NCBI GenBank assembly: GCA_902766575.1
Contig: CACXED010000162.1
Coordinates: 1-15,860 of the forward strand
Reading direction: 5' to 3'
DNA: 15,860 nt
Origin: an uncultured Ruminococcus sp.
GTDB lineage: Bacteria; Bacillota; Clostridia; Oscillospirales; CAG-272
The number at the start of each line of letters is the position of its first letter. The stretch's first letter is position 1. Positions 1 through 6,523 of this stretch are shown here, piece by piece. The position numbers were made by a program, and so were the translations under genes. A model generated the notes under the pieces. The model was given only the letters and a program-made list of their open reading frames with translations. It did no database searches and had not been told where the DNA came from.

Positions 1-1658
1 GAACCGCGTATCGTCGAGAGCCGGTGCGCGATGTAGATCGACGTCCGTCCCTTTGAGACCGCCTCGATCGCTTTCTGGACGCGGCGCTCGGTTTCGGTGT
101 CGATGTGAGCCGTCGCCTCGTCGAGAATCAGCACGCCCGGGTCGCTGGCGATCGCCCGCGCAAATGAGAGCAGCTGACGCTCTCCGGTCGAGTAGTTGAG
201 CCCCTGCTCCGAGACCCTTGACGACAGTCCGCCCGAGTCCTCGAGAAAATCCCTCGCGTCGGACAGCTCGAGCGCGTGCAACAGCTCCTCGTCCGAGAGC
301 GGAGCGCCCATCCCGATGTTCTCGCGTATCGTTCCGGTGAACAGGAACACGTCCTGCAGAACGACCGCGATCCCCGAGCGCAGCTTGTGCAGATTCCAGT
401 CCCTCACGTCCACGCCGTCGACGAGTATCGAGCCGCGGCTGATCTCGTAATTCCGCGTTATCAGATTGATGATGGTCGATTTTCCCGCGCCGGTAGCGCC
501 GACGAAAGCCGCTTTCGTGCCCTTGGGCAGCCTGAACGATACCCCTTTGAGCACCCAGTTCTCGTCGTTGTAGGCGAACCAGACGTCCCGGAACTCGATA
601 TCGCCGCTGACGTCGCCGGAGTAGCCGCCGTCTCTCGGTTCGACCTCCTCGTCGAGCAGCTCGAAAATACGGTCGCAGGAGACGAACGCCGACTGGACCG
701 TCGTGTATTTCTCGGCGAGGTCGTTTATCGGATTGAAGAACTGCTTTACATAGTTGGTAAAGGCGTAGAGTATTCCGACCTCGAGCACTCCGCCTGCGAT
801 CCGGTTGTAGCTGAACGCGACGAGCAGCGCGATTATCAGCGTGTTGATCAGCTCCATCGAGGGGCGGAGAATAGTGTTCAGAAAGACCTGAGTCATCGTG
901 CCCTTGAAATACTGGCGGTTGAGCTCGCGGAACTCGGCGAGCTTGATTTTCTCGGCGTTGAATACCCGGATTATGCGGATGCCGAGGATGTTTTCCGAGA
1001 AGAACCCGTTGATCTTTCCGGTCACGAGCTTGATGAACTTGAAGTTCTCCTTGATCACCCGCTTGATCGAAAAGGTGATGCCGAAGATCAGCGGTATCGC
1101 TATGAATGATATCAGCGCCAGCTTAACATCAAGCGCGAGCATCACGACTACTATACCGACCAGCAGGAAAACGTCGCGGAAAAGATTCAGGAACACATCG
1201 GAGTAAAACTCGTTGATAGTCTCGACGTCGTTGGTCGCGCGGGTTATCAGTCTGCCGGTGCCATAGCGGTCGAGCACCTTGACCGGCAGCGACTGGATCT
1301 GCTTAAAGACCCGCTCGCGCATCGTGTGAAGTATCGACTGCGAGACCCTGTTTATCGTCCTCACCTGTATGACCGTGAAGATAGCTCCGGCGGCGACGAG
1401 AATGAAATATGCGATCCCAAGTCCGGTTATCGAGTAAAGCCCGTGCTGCTCTTTTCCGGCGCCGATGAAATCGTCGATTACAGTCGCCGCGGCGAGCGGC
1501 TTGACCAGCTCGGCGATGTTGATGAGCAGCACAAGCAGAGCCGCGAGCAGCATCTTTCCGAGATAGGGCTTCATCATTCCGGCGAGCCTGAGCAGATTTG
1601 ACCGCTTGTCGAGCTTTTTGAACTCCGCGCGGATATCCTCTTTTTTCTGATTGTTCAT
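1..1658 (-). CDS. ABC exporter half-transporter, catalytically competent subunit (partial, C-terminus off window)
   Basis: This is a membrane-bound ATP-driven exporter subunit with a transmembrane domain followed by an ATPase domain. The 552 residues visible from ATG 1658 include hydrophobic segments near residues 35-55, 75-97, 163-195 and 270-290. The ATPase domain follows: Walker A GATGAGKST at 387-395, Q-loop Gln435, a degenerate signature YSTGE at 489-493 instead of LSGGQ, Walker B LILDE at 510-514 with the catalytic Glu, and H-loop His545. The reading frame leaves the window a few residues after the H-loop, so probably only 25-50 residues are missing. The start lies 5 bp after the stop of the upstream half-transporter, which indicates co-transcription and probably translational coupling. 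Motifs match the TM288-like member of a heterodimeric exporter; the partner is the 594-residue protein encoded upstream. The substrate (drug, peptide or lipid) cannot be read from sequence. The family call is firm; the heterodimer is a strong inference. Confidence 0.93.
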   Translation of the reverse strand, partial: MNNQKKEDIRAEFKKLDKRSNLLRLAGMMKPYLGKMLLAALLVLLINIAELVKPLAAATVIDDFIGAGKEQHGLYSITGLGIAYFILVAAGAIFTVIQVRTINRVSQSILHTMRERVFKQIQSLPVKVLDRYGTGRLITRATNDVETINEFYSDVFLNLFRDVFLLVGIVVVMLALDVKLALISFIAIPLIFGITFSIKRVIKENFKFIKLVTGKINGFFSENILGIRIIRVFNAEKIKLAEFRELNRQYFKGTMTQVFLNTILRPSMELINTLIIALLVAFSYNRIAGGVLEVGILYAFTNYVKQFFNPINDLAEKYTTVQSAFVSCDRIFELLDEEVEPRDGGYSGDVSGDIEFRDVWFAYNDENWVLKGVSFRLPKGTKAAFVGATGAGKSTIINLITRNYEISRGSILVDGVDVRDWNLHKLRSGIAVVLQDVFLFTGTIRENIGMGAPLSDEELLHALELSDARDFLEDSGGLSSRVSEQGLNYSTGERQLLSFARAIASDPGVLILDEATAHIDTETERRVQKAIEAVSKGRTSIYIAHRLSTIRG

Positions 1659-1663
1659 CTCTG

Positions 1664-3448
1664 TCACTCACCCTGCCTTTCAGACTTTTCTTCCTGCTGT
1701 TTTGCGAATACCGAGGCGTAGGAGCCGCCGAGAGCGAGCAGCTGTTCGTGAGTACCGCGCTCGATGATCCTGCCGTCCTCAAAGTGGAGTATCTCGTCGC
1801 AGTGGACGAGCGCCGAGAGCCGGTGGCTGACGATGATTATCGACATATCAGAGCCGACGCGCTCCCTCGACAGCCCGAGATTTTCGATGAGCCGCCGCTC
1901 GGTGATGTTGTCGACCGCCGAGAGCGTATCGTCGAGGATCAGCAGTCTCGGCGAGGCGTAGAGCGCTCTCGCCAGCGAGACGCGCTGTTTCTGACCACCC
2001 GAGAGATGGGTTCCGCGCTCGCCGACCTCGGTCTCGTAACCGTCGGGAAAGCTCTCGATCTCGTCGGCTATGCAGGCGATCCGGGCGCACTCGCGGACTC
2101 TGTCCATGTCGATCTGCTGTTTGCCGTCCTTTTCGGAAATCGGCGCGGAGAACGCGATATTCTCGGCGATGCTGGCTGAGAACAGAAATCCGTCCTGCGG
2201 CACCCAGCCGACCTTTGAGCGCAGGGTAGCCGCGGTGACGTCGTTCACGTCGAGCCCGCTGACAAACAGCTGTCCGCGCCCGACCGGGTAGAGCTTGAGT
2301 ATCAGCGCGAGCAGCGTCGTTTTACCGCTTCCGGTCGAGCCCGAGACGCCGAGCGTTCCGCCGGGCTTCAGGTCAAAGCTGACGTCGGAGAGCGTGTAAT
2401 CGCCGCTTTCGTCCTCGCGTCTGAAGCTGAGAGCATCGGCTCTGACCGAGGGAACAAAGCTGTCGGCGAGCTTTTCGTCGTGCTTTGACTCGAGCGCCGG
2501 GATCGCGGGCTCGTCGTAGATCGCCGAGAGACGCTTCCACGACGCGAGTCCGCGCTGTATGCGGTTGATTATGTTTCCGAGCTGAACGATCGGCTGCTGC
2601 ACCAAAAGCAGATAGCCGAGGAAGGTGACGAGAGTTCCGGCTCCCATCGCGCCGTTTATCACCGCGTTTCCGCCGATGATCAGCGCCGCGGCGTAGGACA
2701 GCCCGAAGGAAGCGGTCACGGCGGGATTTATCAGCGACGAGGACTCGGCGAGCTTTATGTTGGCCTCGCGAATATCGTCCGAGACGTCGGCAAATTCGGA
2801 CTCACGGGTCTCCTCACGGGCGAAGGCCTTTGTGACCTTGATGCCCGAGATGCTCTCGTTGACAAAGCCCGAGAGCTTTGAAAAGAGCTTCTGAACCTGA
2901 CCGAAGCGCTTCTGCACCTGATTTCCGAGGATGATCGTCGCGGCTGCGGCGATCGGTACCGGCGCAAGGGCGAGCAGAGTCATTCTGAGATCGACCTCGC
3001 GTACCATGCCGATGATCGACAGCGCCGCGATTGCGAGTCCGTTGAACGACTGAGCGAGAACCGGCCCGAAGGTCATTCTGACCGCTCCGACGTCGTTGAT
3101 CGCGTAAGCCATCAGGTCGCCCGACGTGTTCTTCTGGAAAAAGCCCAGCGGCAGGCTGAGGAGCTTGAGATAGAGCTTTTCCCGGAGGAATACCTCCATT
3201 CTGCGCGCGTTGCCGATGATGAAAAGTCTCCAGACAAAGCGCGCGGCAAAGACTCCGGCTCCGAGCGCGGCGATTATCCCCGCCTGCCTTAAAAGCGCGT
3301 CCCGGTCGGGAGAGGGCTCCGAGAGAATGTCGACGGCTTTTCCCAGCGCGCCGGGAGTCTTGCTCTGGAGCCATGAGTTCAGCGCTAAGAATACGAAGCC
3401 CGGCAGATATGCCCAGCCGTATTTTTTCAAAAATTCACGAATGACCAT
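1664..3448 (-). CDS. ABC exporter half-transporter, degenerate-site subunit
   Basis: This 594-residue half-transporter is the normal length for an ABC exporter subunit (membrane domain about 1-310, ATPase domain about 335-585). Visible motifs are Walker A GSTGSGKTT at 370-378, Q-loop Gln418, canonical signature LSGGQ at 482-486, Walker B LILDD at 503-507 and H-loop His542. The residue after the Walker B Asp is Asp507 rather than the catalytic Glu, as in the TM287-like member of heterodimeric exporters. Its intact LSGGQ would complete the active site of the partner, and the partner's broken signature would complete this subunit's degenerate site. Unlike TM287 itself, the H-loop His is kept. 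It is the first gene of the two-gene operon, about 35 nt downstream of a sigma-A promoter. The ATG at 3448 is chosen because the membrane domain begins immediately and an AGGA stretch precedes it, although with very short spacing. Confidence 0.94.
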   Translation of the reverse strand: MVIREFLKKYGWAYLPGFVFLALNSWLQSKTPGALGKAVDILSEPSPDRDALLRQAGIIAALGAGVFAARFVWRLFIIGNARRMEVFLREKLYLKLLSLPLGFFQKNTSGDLMAYAINDVGAVRMTFGPVLAQSFNGLAIAALSIIGMVREVDLRMTLLALAPVPIAAAATIILGNQVQKRFGQVQKLFSKLSGFVNESISGIKVTKAFAREETRESEFADVSDDIREANIKLAESSSLINPAVTASFGLSYAAALIIGGNAVINGAMGAGTLVTFLGYLLLVQQPIVQLGNIINRIQRGLASWKRLSAIYDEPAIPALESKHDEKLADSFVPSVRADALSFRREDESGDYTLSDVSFDLKPGGTLGVSGSTGSGKTTLLALILKLYPVGRGQLFVSGLDVNDVTAATLRSKVGWVPQDGFLFSASIAENIAFSAPISEKDGKQQIDMDRVRECARIACIADEIESFPDGYETEVGERGTHLSGGQKQRVSLARALYASPRLLILDDTLSAVDNITERRLIENLGLSRERVGSDMSIIIVSHRLSALVHCDEILHFEDGRIIERGTHEQLLALGGSYASVFAKQQEEKSERQGE

Positions 3449-3490
3449 GATCCTGTGTCCGTTTCTTTATGTATTTATTACTTCCATGAT

Positions 3491-3519
3491 ATTATAGCAC
3501 GCTTTTCGACCAATTTCAA
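3491..3519 (-). promoter_or_regulatory. Sigma-A-type promoter of the ABC exporter operon
   Basis: Read on the minus strand, TTGAAA (3519-3514), a spacer of exactly 17 bp, and a perfect TATAAT (3496-3491). Transcription would begin near 3484, giving a leader of about 36 nt before the ATG at 3448. It sits in the AT-rich 141-bp gap between divergent genes. No operator-like dyad overlapping it was evident. Confidence 0.82.
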
Positions 3520-3577
3520 GAGTATACAAATATTTTTGCGGATGAATTATTGAAATTTGTGCTGAATATACATATAT

Positions 3578-3586
3578 GAGGTGATC
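3578..3586 (+). promoter_or_regulatory. Extended Shine-Dalgarno of the 89-residue gene
   Basis: GAGGTGATC matches nine consecutive bases of the complement of the 16S rRNA 3' tail (AAGGAGGTGATC). The GAGG core lies 8 nt before ATG 3590. It supports that start over the in-frame ATG at 3599 and argues that this short frame is really translated. Confidence 0.75.
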
Positions 3587-3589
3587 TGA

Positions 3590-3859
3590 ATGGAATTCAT
3601 GAGCAAATCGGAACGGATATGTGAACACGGACGGCTGCTCGTCTTTTGGAAATATGTCTATCCGCGCTGCGGAGGAGAGCTTGAAGCCGCGCTCGGGAAA
3701 GCGGCGGAGGAATTTAGCGTCAGCTGCCGGGAGCTAAAAAGGCTGGCCGAGAGCTCGGGCGAGACGGTGAGAGCCTATTTTTGCGGACAGGAGACGGCAG
3801 AGATCGAGGTCACGGTCGGGAACAGAGCGGTGATATGCGAAAAATTCAGCCTCGGCTGA
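3590..3859 (+). CDS. Small protein of unknown function (89 aa)
   Basis: I do not recognise this protein. It has 89 residues, is mixed charged and soluble, and has no signal peptide or membrane segment. Five cysteines (11, 27, 46, 65, 83) are spaced 16-19 residues apart with no CxxC pair, so a classic zinc finger is not obvious. The middle (about 30-57) looks helical and the end (about 60-88) looks like beta strands. Reality is supported by an unusually strong Shine-Dalgarno, GC-rich coding composition against AT-rich flanks, and a position as a stand-alone gene divergent from the exporter operon and ending 50 bp before the next promoter. No plus-strand promoter in the 3449-3577 gap could be assigned with confidence. 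A link to the exporter is possible only from position. Confidence 0.62.
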   Translation: MEFMSKSERICEHGRLLVFWKYVYPRCGGELEAALGKAAEEFSVSCRELKRLAESSGETVRAYFCGQETAEIEVTVGNRAVICEKFSLG

Positions 3860-3865
3860 GCTTTT
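3846..3865 (+). terminator. Weak candidate terminator after the 89-residue gene
   Basis: TCAGC (3846-3850), loop CTCG, GCTGA (3855-3859), then GC and four T. The hairpin overlaps the stop codon. The stem is only 5 bp and the T-run short, so efficiency would be low. The promoter that follows at 3912 is the better evidence for a transcription-unit boundary here. Confidence 0.25.
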
Positions 3866-3911
3866 GGATGGCTTATATTTTCAAATAAAATAAAGAAAAT
3901 CGCAAAAACTA

Positions 3912-3940
3912 TAGACATATCGAAGAAATTGTGATATACT
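3912..3940 (+). promoter_or_regulatory. Extended -10 sigma-A promoter upstream of the rseC-like/recJ operon
   Basis: TAGACA (3912-3917, five of six consensus bases), a 17-bp spacer, and TATACT (3935-3940) preceded by TGA, an extended -10 (TGn) element. Transcription would begin near 3947, giving a leader of about 49 nt that is A/T-rich until the ribosome binding site. It is the only clear promoter found for the long plus-strand gene series. Confidence 0.78.
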
Positions 3941-3995
3941 ATATAAATAAGTAAAAAATTATCTTCAAAAAATCATTCGGACGGAGGTGCTGCCG

Positions 3996-4448
3996 ATGCG
4001 AAAGGCGGCGGTGGTAGTCGCTGATCTTGGCGGCTTCAAGGAGATAGAGGTCTCGCGCAGCAGCGCCTGCGAGGGATGCTCACAGAATAAGGACGGGAGC
4101 TGTCACGCCTGCATCGCGCTCGGCGACGGGAACCGCGCGATGAGGACAAAGGCGCGGGACGAGCTCGGAGCAGAGGTGGGCGACCGGGTCATTGTCGAGA
4201 CCGATTCAGGTACGGTCATAAGATACGCCGCAGAGGTCTTTCTTCTGCCGATATTGCTCGCCGCGGCCGGCTATTTTGTCGGAGGGCTGATCGGCGGGGA
4301 GATCGTCCCGTATATCGGAGCGCTGCTCGGATTTGCGGCGGCTTTTGTTTTCGTAAAGCTCGTTCCGGCAAAAAGAGCCGAAAATAACTGCGACGTCAGG
4401 ATCGTCAGAATAATCGGACGACAGGAAAGCACTGATCATGATATTTGA
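3996..4448 (+). CDS. RseC/MucC-family membrane protein (SoxR-reducing system type)
   Basis: The 150-residue length fits the RseC/MucC family. An N-terminal soluble part carries two Cys pairs, Cys25-x2-Cys28 and Cys36-x2-Cys39, typical of the family and probably binding a metal or iron-sulphur centre. A beta-like segment with GDRV (about 62-76) follows. Then come two hydrophobic helices (about 78-101 and 104-123) placing it in the inner membrane, and a short charged tail. In E. coli, RseC works with the Rsx/Rnf-like complex to keep SoxR reduced and affects sigma-E; Clostridia often carry a stand-alone copy whose role is unproven. The ATG at 3996 is chosen because GGAGGTG (3983-3989) ends 6 nt before it; an upstream in-frame GTG at 3987 lies inside that site. 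Its 3' end overlaps recJ by 11 bp, implying coupled translation. Confidence 0.85.
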   Translation: MRKAAVVVADLGGFKEIEVSRSSACEGCSQNKDGSCHACIALGDGNRAMRTKARDELGAEVGDRVIVETDSGTVIRYAAEVFLLPILLAAAGYFVGGLIGGEIVPYIGALLGFAAAFVFVKLVPAKRAENNCDVRIVRIIGRQESTDHDI

Positions 4449-6519
4449 ACACGCTGTAAAAAAGAGGATCTGGCGGGCCGCTGAGCTCCCGCCTGCAGAA
4501 AATACACATAGGATTTCGAATGAGCTCGGCATACTTGAGACCACCGCGCGTCTGCTCTGCGCAAGAGGGCTCGACACGCCCGAGCGCGCCGCCGGATTCA
4601 TCGGAAAAGAGACCGAGCGTCTCTACGATCCCTATCTGCTGAAGGACATGGACCGGGCCGTAAAACGGATCAGAAGGGCGCTCGTCAGCCGCGAGAAGAT
4701 AATGATCTACGGCGACTACGACGTCGACGGAGTCACGTCGGTCTCGATACTTTACGATTATCTGCGCATACATTCCGCCGACGTGAGCTACTACATACCC
4801 AACCGCATCGGAGACGGCTACGGAGTCAACTTCGAGGCTATGCGCTCCTTTGCAAAGGACGGATACACGCTGGTCGTCACGGTGGACACCGGAGTGACCG
4901 CGGTCGACGAAATCGCCGAAGCCGCGGCGCTCGGACTCGATACCGTCGTCACCGATCACCACGAGTGCCGTCCCGAGCTGCCCGACTGTCCGGTCGTCAA
5001 TCCGCGCCGTCCCGACTGCTCCTACCCATTCAAGCAGCTTGCGGGAGTGGGAGTCGCGTTCAAGCTGATCTGCGCGCTCGAGCAGGATCTCCGCTCGACC
5101 ACGCTCTACAACGCGGTGAAATTCGCGATAAACCGCGTCGGCGAGCTGACCGCCGTCGGAACCGTCGCGGACGTCATGCCGCTTATCGGCGAGAACCGAA
5201 TAATCGTCAGCTACGGGCTCGGACTTCTCGAGCACACAAAAAATCCCGGGCTGAGAGCGCTGCTCTGCGCCGCCGGAGCCGCTTACTACGACGAAAACGA
5301 CAATTTCATTCTGAAAAAACGGATGTCGACCTCGCTCGTCGGCTTCACTCTCGCGCCGAGAATCAACGCCGCCGGACGTCTCACCGACGCCTCGATAGCG
5401 GTCGAGCTCTTTCTGACCGAATATCCCGCGGTCGCCGAAAAGATCGCCGACGAGCTCTGCGAGATAAACCGTCGCCGTCAGGCCGAGGAAAATTCGATCC
5501 TCGAACAGGCGGAAGCGAGAATAGCCGAACAGTGTCTGCCGTCCGACCGGGTGATAGTGCTCGGCGACGACGGCTGGCATCACGGAGTGATCGGAATCGT
5601 CTGCTCAAGGCTTACCGATAAGTACGATCTGCCGTCGATACTCGTCTCCTTTGAGGGTCAGACCTCCGATCCGCCGTCGCCGGAGGATATCGGCAAGGGC
5701 TCGGGGCGCTCGGTCAAGGGTATGAACCTCGTCGAGGCGCTGGAGGACTGCAGCGAGCTGCTCGTCAAATACGGCGGACACGAGCTCGCCGCCGGACTTT
5801 CAATCAGGCGCGGTAAGCTCGGCGAGTTCCGGAGGAGAATAAACGACCGCGCAAATGAGGCGTTCGGCAAAGGAGAACCCGAGCGGGTGCTCGACATCGA
5901 CCTTGAGCTGAAGCCCGCCGAGATCACTATGCGGCTTGCGAACGAGCTTTATCTGCTCGAGCCCTACGGCGCCGGGAACGCGCTTCCGGTCTTTGAGACC
6001 GACCATCTCGTGATAACCGAGGTGACGCGGCTCTCAAACGGAAAGCATACGCGGCTGACCGTTTCGGGCGGAGGTAACAGCTTTACGGCGCTGCTGTTCG
6101 GGAAGCCGTCAGACGAGCTGGGATTTTCGGTCGGAGACGCGGTCGACCTCGCATACAATCTCGACGTGAACGAGTTCCGCGGCCGTTCGGCGGTACAGCT
6201 TCTGGTCAAGGATATCCGACGCTCGGAGGATTCGGACAGAGATAAGGTCTGCCCGACCAGAGCCGAGTTTGCAAGACTCTGGCGCTTTATCCAGAGTCAG
6301 GCTCAGAGCGGAAGCTGCCGGATCGGAGTATTTGCCGGAGCTGCCGGAGTCGGTGAGGACACCGCGTCGCTGATGCTCGAGATATTTGCCGAGCTCGGGC
6401 TGATACAGCTCGTATCCGACGGGCAGAGCGTCTCTGCGATCCCGCTGCCGAAAAAAGAAAAGGTAGACCTCGAAAGCTCCGAGATATATTCGCGCTTACT
6501 GCATCTGCATAAGGAATGA
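4438..6519 (+). CDS. recJ: Single-stranded-DNA-specific exonuclease RecJ
   Basis: RecJ degrades single-stranded DNA 5' to 3' in recombinational and mismatch repair, using two metal ions. All DHH-family motifs are present: DYDVDG (93-98), a VTVDTG stretch with Asp150, DHHE (173-176) and GTVADV (241-246). The DHHA1 half follows with RINAAGR (308-314), GWHHGVIG (379-386), GSGRS (421-425) and GGHELAAG (446-453). An OB-fold-like region begins near GAGNALPVFE (511-520). The last 90 residues (about 603-693) form an extra helical, winged-helix-like domain of the sort added to Firmicutes RecJ proteins. The 693-residue length is a little shorter than B. subtilis RecJ (about 786). It starts inside the rseC-like gene and ends 4 bp before rel, so it is probably read from the 3912 promoter. 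No key residue appears lost. Confidence 0.96.
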   Translation: MIFEHAVKKRIWRAAELPPAENTHRISNELGILETTARLLCARGLDTPERAAGFIGKETERLYDPYLLKDMDRAVKRIRRALVSREKIMIYGDYDVDGVTSVSILYDYLRIHSADVSYYIPNRIGDGYGVNFEAMRSFAKDGYTLVVTVDTGVTAVDEIAEAAALGLDTVVTDHHECRPELPDCPVVNPRRPDCSYPFKQLAGVGVAFKLICALEQDLRSTTLYNAVKFAINRVGELTAVGTVADVMPLIGENRIIVSYGLGLLEHTKNPGLRALLCAAGAAYYDENDNFILKKRMSTSLVGFTLAPRINAAGRLTDASIAVELFLTEYPAVAEKIADELCEINRRRQAEENSILEQAEARIAEQCLPSDRVIVLGDDGWHHGVIGIVCSRLTDKYDLPSILVSFEGQTSDPPSPEDIGKGSGRSVKGMNLVEALEDCSELLVKYGGHELAAGLSIRRGKLGEFRRRINDRANEAFGKGEPERVLDIDLELKPAEITMRLANELYLLEPYGAGNALPVFETDHLVITEVTRLSNGKHTRLTVSGGGNSFTALLFGKPSDELGFSVGDAVDLAYNLDVNEFRGRSAVQLLVKDIRRSEDSDRDKVCPTRAEFARLWRFIQSQAQSGSCRIGVFAGAAGVGEDTASLMLEIFAELGLIQLVSDGQSVSAIPLPKKEKVDLESSEIYSRLLHLHKE

Positions 6520-6523
6520 GAAA

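Noticed and set aside
276..1109. Open frame of 277 codons on the plus strand across the partial ABC gene
   Set aside because: It runs antisense to the ABC ATPase motifs and membrane domain; composition is that of a mirror frame.
3550..3578. TTGAAA with a TATATG 17 bp downstream, before the 89-residue gene
   Set aside because: Transcription would start inside or after the ribosome binding site, which is incompatible with the strong Shine-Dalgarno at 3578-3586.
4405..5583. Open frame of 392 codons on the minus strand opposite recJ
   Set aside because: Antisense to the conserved DHH motifs of RecJ, very rich in Arg, Val and Asp in the way of a shadow frame, with no recognisable domain.
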